DNA of 64,000 bases, from contig JAILWY010000016.1 of NCBI GenBank assembly GCA_022113835.1, positions 4,316,501 to 4,380,500 on the forward strand, given 5' to 3'. Under the pieces are notes generated by a model. It did no database searches. It saw only the letters and a list, made by a program, of their open reading frames with translations, and was not told the DNA's origin. Shown here piece after piece: positions 1-10,869 of the stretch (positions within the stretch are counted from its first letter, which is position 1; every line of letters starts with the position of its first letter). A program made the translations under genes and the position numbers. Source of the stretch: Atopsyche davidsoni (taxonomy: Eukaryota; Arthropoda; Insecta; Trichoptera; Hydrobiosidae).

Positions 1-1480
1 GCCACGAAAAAATACTTTTGATATCATATGCGTCATCCTTTATGGCGTAAGTTCAGTTTCAGTACTTGCTTGTTTTTATTTACATTTACAACATATTATA
101 CAAAATTCTGATAATGAAAAAAATACATTTTAAGGAGTGACGCCAGATTTGCTTTTCTTTGATTTAATGTACATTCAAGTATATATATTATATGTTTCAT
201 GGTTTATAGTTTTATCTTCATTTACGTGTTTTTTTTTTTCAGTAAATATCCAAAATCTTTTCCCAAGCGATATCTCAAATGCAATAATTTAATGCACAAC
301 GCAACTATATTTCATCCCTTGAGTTTACCCTTTCAACCTTTGTCAAGCTTATTCAAATAAAGTAATATTAATTTCCAGCGGTCGCACAATACTGCTGAAT
401 TAAATAACCAAGCTAAATTCCAAACAGTCCCGGTTCCAGTCCTGCCGACCGCTTGTATTTCATTTTTGTTGTTTTTTAAAACACCCCTCATCCCGGCTGC
501 CCCCTCCCCCACTAGACTACATAATAGAGAAGACAAAAAAGGAAAATAAAAAAAATGTGAGATATTTAGAGTCGTTACTATTTTCTGCACTTTCAGTTTG
601 GTACTACAGTGAATGGGAGTGCAGCAGTACTTTGACCTTTTTACAACCCCCTTGTGAGCGATTATACCGTCTGCATCTTCTGTTAGTACCATCCCCTTCG
701 AACAAAATCCTAATGTAACCAAATATAATAAAATAACCAAATATTTTATTTTGTGAGATTCCAATGCGGATTGGGAATACTGTGATATTAATTTAATGCA
801 AAACAATTTAAGCAAAATTTATTTGTTTAAATTGAATTGAATTGGTATGAACTTGACAAGTATTTTTACTCTTTTTGACCTGTCTCCTATTTGCACCATC
901 CGCCTGCAGCAGTTGGGCTCGGCTGTGACCGGCTGCCGTGCTTTTGGACGCCACGATTAAAATGGTATATGCGAGACTTTATTATCCGGTTAAACCGGAC
1001 AAAGCCTCCGTGTCGCATCGAATATCAATCCGTGTCGAACACACCATTAAAACCCACTATCTGCCTTTTTATTCACAGTTTCGGTATCGTCTATTCTCAT
1101 GGCGACTAATCTATCAAAAGCGTCATATTTTCGACATCAAATATATGATCTAATTTTTTTACTACACTATCTATGGTAAATCATGACGCGTACACATAAA
1201 AAATATACACTTTCTCTTGTTTGATTAATTTCTAAAAATAACTGCTATACTGTATAATTCTATCGTTTAGTTACTTTTCTTGTTTTTGATTCAGCTTAGA
1301 GTTATTTGACTTTATTTCAAATTAAATAAATATCTTATTTGTTGGATACGTATAACACCCTAGTAAAATTTAGATATTGAGTATTAGTCAAATATTAGTG
1401 TTGATTGAGAGTGCGCTGTCTAGAGAGCGGTCACAACACATCCACATTAGATAGACACAAGATGGGAAGCATTCGCGTAA
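1..1480. other. AT-rich non-coding stretch with a GC-richer block
   Basis: I see no supported gene here. A frame of 160 codons lies on the minus strand (333-815), but it has no recognisable domain, its composition drifts along its length, and no splice or promoter context supports it. A GC-richer block at about 880-1060 contains homeodomain-like ATTA cores and CCGGTTAAACCGG, a perfect palindrome, at about 986-998. It could be regulatory DNA just upstream of the candidate exon at 1557, but the sequence alone cannot show this. Confidence 0.4.
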
Positions 1481-1483
1481 ATT

Positions 1484-1489
1484 TCAGTT
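1484..1489 (+). promoter_or_regulatory. Candidate initiator (Inr) upstream of candidate first exon
   Basis: TCAGTT at 1484-1489 matches the arthropod initiator consensus TCAKTY, with the possible start A at 1486. No TATA box is seen about 30 bases upstream and no DPE at +28, so this would be a TATA-less promoter. A start here would give a leader of about 71 bases before the ATG at 1557. The motif is short and expected by chance, so support comes only from its position. Confidence 0.22.
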
Positions 1490-1556
1490 GTCACCGTAAG
1501 ATTTACTGAAATAAGGGCATTGTGAGGGTTCGTGTTGGCGTGTAAAAAGACCACCA

Positions 1557-1623
1557 ATGGCTACCGGAAATGAACTGTGCACCCCCAACAGAGCGAACAC
1601 CCTGGAGTCTGTAAATTCAGAAG
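1557..1623 (+). CDS. Candidate first coding exon (or short upstream ORF) of an unidentified gene
   Basis: ATG at 1557 has a near-ideal animal start context (CCACCAATGG). The frame begins MATGNELCTPNRANTLE and uses more G and C than its surroundings. An in-frame stop lies upstream at 1512-1514, so the ATG is a plausible start. If the 5' splice site is AAG|GTATTT at 1623/1624, this is a first coding exon of 22 codons plus one base (phase 1). If the stronger GTAAGTG at 1648 is used instead, the frame closes at TAG 1635-1637 and is a 26-codon upstream ORF. The product is not recognised. The ratchet-type splice sites far downstream on the same strand would fit a gene that starts here and has a very long first intron. 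Chance is a real alternative. Confidence 0.3.
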
Positions 1624-1647
1624 GTATTTCGATGTAGAGTGCGTGCA

Positions 1648-1653
1648 GTAAGT
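1648..1653 (+). other. Candidate 5' splice site GTAAGT
   Basis: GTGCA|GTAAGTG is a strong donor by its intron side (GTAAGT) and lies 24 bases after the weaker AAG|GTATTT donor at 1624. Which of the two is used, if either, decides whether the ATG at 1557 opens a coding exon or an upstream ORF. Confidence 0.25.
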
Positions 1654-1659
1654 GTTTTA

Positions 1660-4600
1660 TATCTAGTGAGATTATTCAGTGAAATATATTTATTTTATCA
1701 GGTACTTTGCTTGATTCTTTTATTGTCATTAGAAATCTCGCGTGCGCAAAGCTTCCGTTTAATTTGTTTTTTTTTTTTTTTTTAATAAAAATTATTTCGT
1801 TTTAGTGAATTCGTTCGATTTATTGCCGTACACTTGAGGGGACAATTCTACGAAGTCAGTGTCAGTATTCGATTGGTTGAATAAATACAGAAAAAACTTG
1901 AAAAAAAATAGTTAAAAGTACCTACAGTTAAATTCTATATTTTCGATTGTATTTTTAGAAATACACCTTTGTAAATTTATGATAAATCAAGATAATTTTT
2001 ATTAAAACGAATCAGTTTTTATTCTAAGTTAAATAAAAAATAATTGTTACTTATTATATATATATTTTAATTGAGTTTAATCTTTTCAAAAACAAGTTTT
2101 TGTTGATCCTTTTTGCTGGTCGTATTTTATATAAATATTATATTTTTAAAAACTGTTTACATTTAATTAAAACCTCATAATAACAAACATTTAAATTGTA
2201 ACAGATTAAAAACACAATGCTTGAATTTTAAATTTTTCTTAAAAATGGGAATAAAATAACTTACAATCCGCTTGTATTAATATCTTCTGCGTAGTAAAAA
2301 CAAATTCAATGGTTTTTGTCCATATATATTTTTTTATATTCTACATGAATTGCTTGTATTGAATTTCATTACTTTGTTATTTTTTAAGACTGTTGAATCA
2401 ACACATTTATTTTAAATTTTGCATAAAAAAAGCCAGCTTGACAATAAATAACTATATGTTGGTGTATCTGGTTCTATCTGACGGGTTTTAATCTAAAAAT
2501 TGTCATTTTTTTCGGTAATAAATTATGTGTCAAAACGCCCGCATGTGTCCCACACCCTTGTGTGCCGGCTGCCGTGGAATCGTCCTAAGGAGGTCTGTTG
2601 TCCTGAATCATAAAAATAGGATGTTTGTCCTAAACGTGCTTCACATTTGTGTTCGTGATTTCTTTTTTCCATAGTGAAATATGATAATTTCAAAATATTT
2701 CACATTTATGAGAAGTAGGAATCGTCAATGCAACAACGTTGATTTATTTTATAAGACCTTTTTTATTTTTCATTGAATTTGGACGGTTGTGTTGATTTTA
2801 GAAGACTTCTTATTAAATTTTCGAAGGCTGTAAATTTTGTTTTTTCAAATTAAATTTATTTTTTATTTTTAATTAGCTTGATTTATTTGTTCTCGGTGTT
2901 TGGATATGGATGTCATTAATAAAACTTGAATATTTTTAATACTCAAATTTTCTGATTCCGGTTTTTGTATGGCCTAAAAATAACACAAAGAATTTCGCTT
3001 CCGCTTAGCTCAATAAAGAGAGATTTATCAATTATTTGAAAGGAAAAAAAAATCATGACGGATTTCATACAGCCAATTCCAATGAACTTCTTGGAAAATA
3101 TAAAATAAAAATTTTACGTTAGCATCTATTTTGACCCGTAACAGAATATTTAATTTTTTTTAAATATATATGATATCTCATCAAACGCATAGAAAAACTC
3201 GACAATCTGTGATTTCAGCACTCTGTAATCATTTCTGATATAACTTCAAGGTGTGATTATTAAATTTCAAATGTTTTTTTAATGTATTATAAACTTACAT
3301 ACTAATAATTCGACTTTTATGATCATTAAATTTATTGGGGTTATTTATAACATAACGTGTTTGACTAATTGAATATATAAATTCAAAGTGTAGGTATAGT
3401 CTTGTATGTATTACAAAAGCAATTCAATGTAAAATATTGTTCGTTTCTCCATAATGTCCGCAATAAATATTTACCCTTTAAAAACAGAAGAAAAATACAT
3501 TTGTATGGAGAGATGTCTTGTAATGTCTTAGCTATCAACTTAGTATTTTATTGTATTATAATTGTAATATTATACATTTAAAAAAGGTTTATTCATGGTT
3601 CAGTAATTGTGCTGATTGTATAAAATCATTTCTTGAAATGTAAATTTCTCGTACATTATGTATGCATGAGTTCTCTTGTGATTTGCTTGTGAATAATTTT
3701 CATTGATTTCTTTTGTTCCATCAAAGGAACATAAACAATACATAATGTCAACACTTTTTTTACCAAAAGAAGTATGAAGTATTTCTATTCGTTATAGGAT
3801 TTGCTCACGTAGGTTACTTTGTTTCTTTTTATACATAAATATTCAATTTTAAGTATTTCGGCAGTAAGCTACCTACGCAATTTGTTATTTTTTCATACGA
3901 GTAAATCTTATTATTTTTTTTCATATGAAATATTTCGTTATACGCTTACTTACTTTTATGTGTGTCTTCAAAGACATGGCTTATATGAAATATAACCTTT
4001 TAATTTGAGAATGTTCAACTGTAACATAATATAATAAAGCGATCAAAAACATAATCGTTTTTGTGAATACTGTAGTTATTATATTAGACAGGCAGCAAAA
4101 ATTAAATGTCAGAATGTCGTACCATATTCTAATGAAGCAATTTAATATTAAAAGCACACATCAACGTCTAAATTTTACATATGAAATTTTATGAGATTCC
4201 TTTATCCATCAACTCATCACCAAAGTTTAATTATGTTTTGTGTCATACATCTATTCGACAACGAAACAGCAAAAAAAAATTAAGTAAGACCATATTTTTC
4301 ATCTCGCACTTATTAGTACCAATATCAATAATATGGAAATATTTTTATATTTGTATTTGATTACATCATGCTTTATAAAGCTGAGTAAATAGGTTCTGTA
4401 AGTACACAGCATTGATATGAGGCATGTTGTGCTTCATTTTTATCACTGCACTTTATGCAATGTGCAATAAGTGCAACGGCCCGCCAGCCTGCAATAAAAC
4501 TGCACACGCCAACAGTATTTATCATAAAACTCTCTAGCGAGTGCACAACGCCACCCGCCCACGTGCAACTTTTGTCCAATTCTCTTGGTTGTTTTTAGTG

Positions 4601-4665
4601 GTGGTCATAATAGATTTATTAAAAAAATATTTAAAGAGTTATTCGAAATATTTTTTTTTATTCGA
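1660..4665. other. AT-rich non-coding stretch
   Basis: Long AT-rich sequence with poly-T and poly-A runs (for example the T run near 1768-1783) and no supported gene, RNA or repeat. A small GC-richer patch at about 2535-2600 is the only compositional change. Confidence 0.4.
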
Positions 4666-4669
4666 TCTT

Positions 4670-4728
4670 ATCGGTTTCACCAACATGCATGGTTGGCATC
4701 CAACAAAGCACGCTGGCGAAACCAGTAG
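4670..4728. repeat. Degraded inverted pair of PLE-type hairpin ends
   Basis: The left half (ATCGGTTTCACCAACATG, then GGTTGGCAT) and the right half (CAACAAAGCACGCTGGCGAA, then ACCAG) resemble the left and right arms of the perfect inverted repeat at 50800-50898, here with almost no loop and several mismatches. Each half contains the GGCGAAACC-type motif that follows the stem-loop in Penelope-like element termini. No target duplication was found. This is likely an older copy of the same element family. Confidence 0.5.
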
Positions 4729-4729
4729 C

Positions 4730-6020
4730 ATCATACAAAAAAAAATAAATTACGCAAATATTATAACAAGTGCTTTCGGTCAAAAATATTCAGCACAATT
4801 CCACTATACCAACAACCGATCAAAAAAATATGTCCAACTCTCCAAACTCCAATTTCTGACTGTTTGTGATTTTTAATATTATCCACCTCATATTATCGCC
4901 GATTTTCTTTACAATTTTGTTTAAACGTTCATTCTTCTGTTTGTTCATTGAATAGAATAAACCGTTTCGATTATTCATGATCGACTATGCCCATCCCTAG
5001 TCGTCGTATCTGGATGTTTATTTTGAAACGAACTCGCCCGGAGCACTCGCGTACACGAGGAATGTTTTCTATTAAGATGTGTTGAGGTTTCGCCCGTGTC
5101 CAATAGATATTTACGTTGGGACGTTTGGAAATAAAATGCCGTGTTTCTCTATGTGAAGGCACAAACACGAAAATATGTTCCCCTGTTGCTCGGGCTACTT
5201 ACTATGTAATACATCACGATGTATATTTTTCCTGTTATCGGGGTAGGAATCGATTTATAAGTAGATATTATTACGGCCTGACTTTATTGTCAGCTGTCAT
5301 TTTCACAAAAAACACGCCCTGTGAGTGAGTTTTATTAATTGAGTGTAAATATTTTATTAAACTGTCATGCTGAGTCATGCTTTTCGATTATTCTATAATT
5401 TGTAAATTCATGCGGTACGTTAATTTAAAATAAATTTATCTAACCAATCAACCTATTGAAATTGAATTTACTCTAATTTAAATATATACTTTTTAATTCG
5501 TATTCCCGGTACGTGTTTTTACTTACACAGTTTCAACACTAACGCCCTTATTCTAAAAGGCCGATCAAATTTAACAGCTATTAACAGGCTATTATATACG
5601 TTACGTTATTTGATTAATTGTGTATATTTTATTTGCTATATTTAATACTTTGATAACAGTATTTTGCCATGTGACAAATTTAACCGTTTTGTATTCACTC
5701 TTCGATTCAGACTGTCTTTAAAATATATAGTGTCGAATATAGCTGTAATATTTTTTTGTGTAACAAAACTTATAATTAAATTCTTTTATAACTTTTTTCT
5801 AAATGTACATATTCACATTTTTTTAATTACCCCAAGTATCTTGTCTGTTGATTGTTTTATAGCAAAAATTTTCAAAATACCAAAAACTGAGAATTGATAG
5901 AATCAGATATTGTAAAAATGATGTGTGCTGCTATTAACTTCAAAGTTCATATATCTAAACAAGCAATTTTTTGGTTATAATGCATTTTTTTTTTTAAAAG
6001 TTCATTAAAAGCAGTATTGT
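4730..6020. other. AT-rich non-coding stretch
   Basis: No supported gene. Short frames at 4971-5168 (minus) and 5664-5897 (plus) have no recognisable domain. At about 4770-4790 the sequence GTGCTTTCGG resembles a PLE-type tail fragment but is too short to call. Confidence 0.35.
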
Positions 6021-6025
6021 CGTGC

Positions 6026-6209
6026 TATATTTACAAAATATAATACTTCGAAGACTTCGTTTGATAATGCTAACGTAAGAGGCTGGCGAAACCGGTCACC
6101 AATTAAATCAAACACGTGGAAAAAATCACAAATGTTTTTATATTTAAAATATTTAAATAAATTTCACCAAGTACTCTCTGTTAAAAATATTGAATATATT
6201 TACAAAATA
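6026..6209 (+). mobile_element. Short non-autonomous PLE-type insertion with 15-bp target duplication
   Basis: A perfect 15-bp direct repeat, TATATTTACAAAATA, at 6026-6040 and 6195-6209 brackets a 154-bp insertion. Inside, TTGATAAT (6061-6068) is followed by a stem-loop (GCTAAC, then GCTGGC, five of six pairs), GAAAC (6088-6092) and GTC (6095-6097). This is the layout of Penelope-type terminal hairpins and of a degenerate hammerhead ribozyme. The tail, ending near GTACTCTCTG and AAAATATTGAA, matches the reverse complement of 50699-50799, so the two are copies of one family. It has no coding capacity and would depend on proteins from another element. Loss of hammerhead core bases (A where G8 should be) suggests the ribozyme is inactive. 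Confidence 0.72.
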
Positions 6210-7057
6210 ACCATACATTTTAGATTAGAGAATGGTGCTTAAAATTATCATTTGTTGAAGATATCGTTTATTTAATACTAAAATATGAAATATTGTTACA
6301 ATAACATCAAAACTTGGCTCTTTTGTTTATATTGTATTAACTAATACAACGTTATTTTTAGTAGAATTTCCAAAATGAACATCATTAATGAAACCATTTC
6401 TACAAATTACAAAAATATATCCGTCGAAAGAAAATATTTTGGTCTTTCGCATACTAACTGAGTCAAACCTGTTTCTTCGTACACTTTTCATTATAATATT
6501 ACGCCGATTAATCATTTATAATTAAAAAACATTGTCAGCGCAAAATACACAATAACCCTTTCTGGTAAGGCAATGCATTATCTCGCATAATTAATGATCG
6601 CAAATTATCTAACACTTTGCGCACAAGCGTACTTATTTTAATTTAATAGGCTCGAATTATCTCCCTTGTTTCATACTGTTCATAACAAAATAATAATCGT
6701 TGTACAAAGATACCACTTACTCACTCCCTGTCGCTTGAGTCGTCTAAGCGTGCTACTGTCATGTTTACTTACAATTCTAGGTATATTGTACTAATACATC
6801 CTTCGGAAAAAATAAAAGAAATGATTACAATGTTGGAACTCACAATTTACGCATAAACCTTTCCCATTTTTTTCTTCTCAAAATTACAATGTTACGATTT
6901 TCGTTTATACATTGAAACTTTTATTTTGTATGTATGCTTTTAAATTAAAATTTAACTACTAGTTGAACTACCAAAAGCAATGAAGTAATGCAAATTTTAA
7001 ACACAAGTGAAACATAGTCTAATGCGTAGTAATAAACGATTATATTATCCAAAAATA
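6210..7057. other. AT-rich non-coding stretch
   Basis: No supported gene, repeat or RNA. A minus-strand frame at 6327-6515 has no recognisable features. Confidence 0.35.
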
Positions 7058-7600
7058 TCAACGTTCAATTACTTCGTCTTCGTTTGATGCCTCTCCCCAT
7101 AGGAGGTTGGTGACCATTTCCTCGAACATATTTCTATCCTGGGCCAGTCTCACTAATTCCGATCTTCAGCCATTAGCGCAAATTCAGCATCCACGTAAAC
7201 TTTCTTCTTCAATTGCCCCCTTTTCCCTTCGATTCTTCCTTGGACAATCAGCTGAATGATGCTATATTTATTATCGTGAAAAATGTGATGAAAATAGAAG
7301 ACCTTCCGCTTTTTTTCCAATGTCAAAATACTCATTAATTCTTCGCATAGTAGCTGTCTTGAGTGTCCAAGCTTCGACTCCATAAAGGAGAACTGAGACG
7401 ACATAACATTCGGTGAATCTCCAGCGAGATTTCAGGGTTGTATCTCATGAGCATAGTACTTTCCTCAAATTATTAAATGTACTGCGTGCTGTCTCAATCC
7501 TCACATTAATTTCCTGGTCAGGATCTCAGTTCTCATTTAACCAGCTGCCCAAATACCTAAATCCTTTATATCTCTCTACTACTTTGCTGTCTATGTAGAT
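7058..7600 (-). pseudogene. Broken non-LTR retrotransposon (LINE) reverse transcriptase, C-terminal part
   Basis: Read on the minus strand, the segment gives the C-terminal end of an insect LINE reverse transcriptase spread over three frames. From about 7600 the frame reads VERYKGFRYLGSWLNEN, then a stop, then DPDQEINVRIETARSTFN, and later VVSVLLYGVEAWTLK (about 7400-7360). After a frameshift it reads NKYSIIQLIVQGRIEGKRG (about 7270-7215). After another shift it reads LVRLAQDRNMFEEMV and closes with a stop at 7058-7060. Phrases such as YLGSWL, SVLLYGVEAWTL and QGKIEGKRG are typical of the region after the RT catalytic core in these elements. The endonuclease and the catalytic RT motifs are absent, so this is a 5'-truncated copy with in-frame TGA codons and frameshifts. 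The exact clade (RTE or ingi-like) is not certain. A related tail lies at 46697-46785. Confidence 0.85.
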
Positions 7601-7604
7601 ATAA

Positions 7605-8630
7605 AAGTTGTCAATGTATATTATTTGTACTTAACCCGTGATCGATTTACTCTAAATGGACTAATTAAACCAAATTCTATAGTTAGTAAAGTTTATTTTT
7701 TTATAAAAATATTGATTATTAACAACACTGACAAACAAATAAAAGGACAAAACAAAGATACCATAATTAGAGCTTATATTACATTCCATGCTATGGCCAT
7801 TGCAATTATTAATGGTCCGTGACGTCACAATGTGCAATTAGGTGGCTGGCATCTTTTGCCCAACCCAAACAAATTTATTAGCGGCAGAGGCAATTCTCGT
7901 TCCCGTAGTTAGGAACAATCAACGTCCAATAATAAGAAAATTGCGTCGTCCAGCCGATTAGTTATCATTCATTAATATTGTTTTTTCATATCCCGCCGGC
8001 GACCCCTCACACTGCGGGAGGACAGATGTATTGGATTAATTTGTCTCGCGAAATTTCTTACACTGTTCTCAGAGAGTCTTTGCGGGAATTGTTCGTGTTA
8101 TTGAATTATTTTCTTTTGTAAAGATCACATTTTGTTTTCTTGCTAGTCCAAATTTAACAAGGCCACGGTGTGCGTAATATCTTAATGTATTTACGCACAA
8201 AACAAATGCGACGTAAATATTGTGATATTTTTAGTGTTAATAAATAAAATTAAGTAAACACACTACAAAAAAACGATTTATTGAAATTTTTTTCCTGCAC
8301 ACCCGAGCAAAATCTATCCATTTCGTGCTAAATGTGTTTTGTTTGCGAAACGCTAATCCAATCACGATCCTTATTATCATATTATGCCTCATTCGAGCCT
8401 TATTAATCACCTGTGACAATACAACCTGGGGTGGGTCTTTCGGGACACAAACTTCCAGTTTTTAAACACCGAGTATAACATTCTTGACTTTCGTTCGCAG
8501 AGGTGCGCTCGTAATGTTCGATGCACTATACCACACATCCAATAGTAGACGTTAACAAATATTTAGCATATGTCGATTTTTTGATTAAACGTCAATCAGA
8601 TGCGTATTTATTACCCATTACGGGTTTATT
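7605..8630. other. Non-coding stretch with a GC-richer patch
   Basis: No supported gene. The region at about 7990-8110 is GC-richer (CCCGCCGGCGACCCC) but has no coding signal. Confidence 0.35.
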
Positions 8631-8710
8631 ATATTATTACTAATATGATTAGGCACATTAGTTCATACATAGAAGATGATTTAAAGAAACTCTCAGAAAA
8701 ATATCATCGT

Positions 8711-8775
8711 GATTTGTGTGGGATTTGAACCCACATCCCCTGGCTTACATGGCCGGTGTACTAACCCTTGTACTA
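8711..8775 (-). tRNA. Truncated tRNA-like body inside SINE
   Basis: The minus strand carries the same D-arm, anticodon-arm and T-arm sequence as 8844-8915 (T-arm GTGGGTTCAAATCCCAC), but the 5' acceptor strand is missing because the copy ends at the join with its neighbour. It is a retroposon body, not a functional tRNA gene. Confidence 0.6.
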
Positions 8776-8843
8776 TTGGTTGGCCTGGGCACATTGGTTC
8801 ATATGTAGAGTATGATTGTTAAAAATTATCGATAAACGGAAGT

Positions 8844-8915
8844 GATTCGTTAGTATAAGGGTTAGTACACCGGCCATGTAAGCCAGGGGATGTGGGTTCA
8901 AATCCCACACAAATC
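8844..8915 (+). tRNA. tRNA-like SINE body, cloverleaf almost intact, apparent anticodon TGT
   Basis: The 72 bases fold as a full cloverleaf. The acceptor is GATTCGT with ACAAATC (six of seven pairs). The D stem is GTAT with GTAC around an eight-base loop containing GGG. The anticodon stem is CCGGC with GCCAG (four of five), the variable loop has five bases, and the T stem GTGGG/CCCAC is perfect around TTCAAAT. The loop CATGTAA would place TGT (threonine) as anticodon. Position 33 is A instead of the nearly universal T, and no CCA-ready context or terminator of a tRNA gene follows. Embedding in a repeat with three copies shows this is the pol III promoter part of a SINE, derived from or converged on a tRNA. 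Confidence 0.7.
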
Positions 8916-8989
8916 ACGATGATATTTTTCTGAGAGTTTCTTTAAATCATCTTCTATGTAAGAACTAATGTGCCTAATCATATTAGTAA

Positions 8990-10790
8990 AAATATTTAGC
9001 AGGGAACCTGGATTCAACCGGATAGGGAATTAAAGTTTTACAAATCTGTTTCAATTAAAAATTGTCTCTAATTCTAAAGATACACTAAGCCAGACACAGC
9101 TTGTAAATTTACTTCAGTACGAGTAGGTAATCACATATTGAAGTCTGGATATATCCACCCATTGTACAAACACAAGAAGAAAAAATTAATAAAACCGCAT
9201 TAATAACTCAAGATTGAAATTCAAAACTTCGCCAAAAAACAATGATCCCGGTAATCATTCCCCTGCTTTCATCTTCCCCCAACTTGGCGATCCAGACGAG
9301 GGTACTCGCCTCGTTACGGCGCGGAGCATTAGCACACGGGGGCCCCCCTCCTGACCGCGGGGGCCATCATTCAGACATGCCAAAATGTCGCCCCCGAAAT
9401 ACAATTTTTCACCATCAATCCGGATCTGGAGAGGAGGCCGTATTTTGAGTGATGTTCATTTCTGTTTTATCTTGTTCGCGATATTGTGAAGGTCTCTATA
9501 AACTTGCGGACTTTTACAAGCTATTTCATCAGTTAGCTATACTTTATACAATTACGAATGTATAAATATGTTTCTTTGTGGCATCTACCATGGGATAAAA
9601 CCATTAATTTTGAATGAGTGAACAGCTGTCCTTAAAATTTATCGCCAAAGCAAACGAAACAATTTTGTTTAGCTTATTTAATCTCCGGTATTTTGCATTG
9701 TTGTAATAACAATATCGTATTAATGCTGCAGAAACTTTTTTTCTGCTTTTTGCTTGTTGTTGAACCTAAATATATTTTTTAAAAATTGATTGCTTCACCA
9801 TAATTTAAATTTGAAACTTAATTACCGTTAAGTAATAGTTATGTTTTAAATTTTATGTAGAACTCGCCTTCTCCTGGAATCAGAATGGGTGGTATCTTTT
9901 AGTGCGACGAACCTACAACTCCGGGTACAATTATGTCATGTTTATAAGTGGTGAGTAAACAGTAAACTCTTACTTGTTCATTTCCATTGTTATTAAATTT
10001 TGACTCGTAAAAATATGCTATAAAAGTTTACACTCAACACGCGACCGGCCGCGAGGCTCGGTTTACTCGGAAAAGATTTACGGCGGCCGGAGGTCGGAAA
10101 CTTTTTTTGCATAAATTGAAAAGTCTTCATCCAGACCTATATTCTTATTCAAAAGACAAGTTGTAGTTTTATTTTTTTTACAAAATTTTTATTTGTCACG
10201 TTTTTAGTGTTGATTAAAAAAAATGCGTAATAAATGTGAAGTTTTGTTTCAGTTTTCTTTTTGTGGATTCTTTCCGTCGTATCGCGTAGCATACAATTGT
10301 TTGTCATATTTCGATCAATTTTTGCCCCTGGAGCATAATAATTATGAAATGAAGTTTGTTTTATTGTTTAACTCGCAAAAATGATCTTACGTGGTCTGCT
10401 TTACAAGCCGATGGTTTGTAATTTTATAAATTAACGTATTAAGTTAGAAGTTATCTTGTTCTATGTTTAACACGTCGATACCAAAGTCAAGTATATCTCA
10501 ATGATATCTTAACATTACGAATTATTCACGACTCACTAGACGTCTACCCTTAGGCTTGCTTGTTATTAGACTGAGACTTTAGACAGATAGACGCCTCAAT
10601 GTATGTCAAGTGTAATGTCTGTTTCAAAGTACGGGCGTCGGTTTAGTGATTCAAAAAATATCGGTATTTTCGACAAATTAAACTTTAATTCAAATCAACA
10701 CATTCGCAAGAATTAACAGTCCATGATTGTATTTAGTCCAGACAAACGGAAAAAAAAACTACATGCGAGCCTGCCCTCGAAGCCTCAGCT
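8990..10790. other. Non-coding stretch with GC-rich blocks
   Basis: No supported gene. A GC-rich block at about 9245-9450 includes GGGGGCCCCCCTCC near 9340 and CCGCGGGGGCC; the open frame across it (9242-9448) has no recognisable domain. A smaller block lies at 10040-10100. Both are possible regulatory islands. Confidence 0.3.
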
Positions 10791-10796
10791 GTTCAA

Positions 10797-10865
10797 TATA
10801 AAAGAAGATCGCAAATAAACAGCGGTTGTATTCAGTATCGAGTTATACGAGAGTGTTGCCAGACT
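10797..10865 (+). promoter_or_regulatory. Candidate core promoter with TATA, Inr and partial DPE
   Basis: TATAAAAG at 10797-10804, TTCAGT with a possible start A at 10834, and AGACT at 10861-10865 (+28 to +32; four of five DPE positions) line up on the plus strand. The TATA-to-start distance of 37 is longer than the usual 30-31, but the Inr-to-DPE spacing is exact. The following 150 bases are GC-richer than the surroundings, as a 5' leader might be. Possible 5' splice sites follow at 11170 (GTATGT), 11220 (GTATGA) and 11388 (GTAAGT). It could be an alternative promoter of a + strand gene or a promoter of a non-coding RNA; chance co-occurrence is possible. Confidence 0.33.
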
Positions 10866-10869
10866 GCCG

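Larger units (their letters stand above)
8637..8989. mobile_element. Head-to-head pair of tRNA-like SINE copies forming a long palindrome
   Basis: Arms of about 140 bases (8637-8775 and 8850-8989) are near-perfect inverted repeats. The right copy runs on the plus strand from the head GGTTGGCCTGGGCACATTGG (about 8778) to the tail GTGCCTAATCATATTAGTAA. The left copy lies on the minus strand and stops at its A-box, where it joins the head of the right copy. Each carries a tRNA-like body, an AT-rich 3' part and ends that are themselves inverted: GGCACATTGGTTCATATG at the head against GGCACATTAGTTCATACA at the reversed tail, 25 of 30 bases alike. A third copy lies at 17540-17751. Target duplications for this pair were not found. 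Confidence 0.85.

Noticed and set aside
333..815. 160-codon minus-strand open frame
   Set aside because: Longest frame of the window, but no recognisable domain, no promoter or splice support, and erratic composition; treated as chance.
8844..8915. Functional tRNA-Thr(TGT) gene
   Set aside because: Part of a three-copy repeat, A at position 33, and one mismatch each in acceptor and anticodon stems; better explained as a SINE body.
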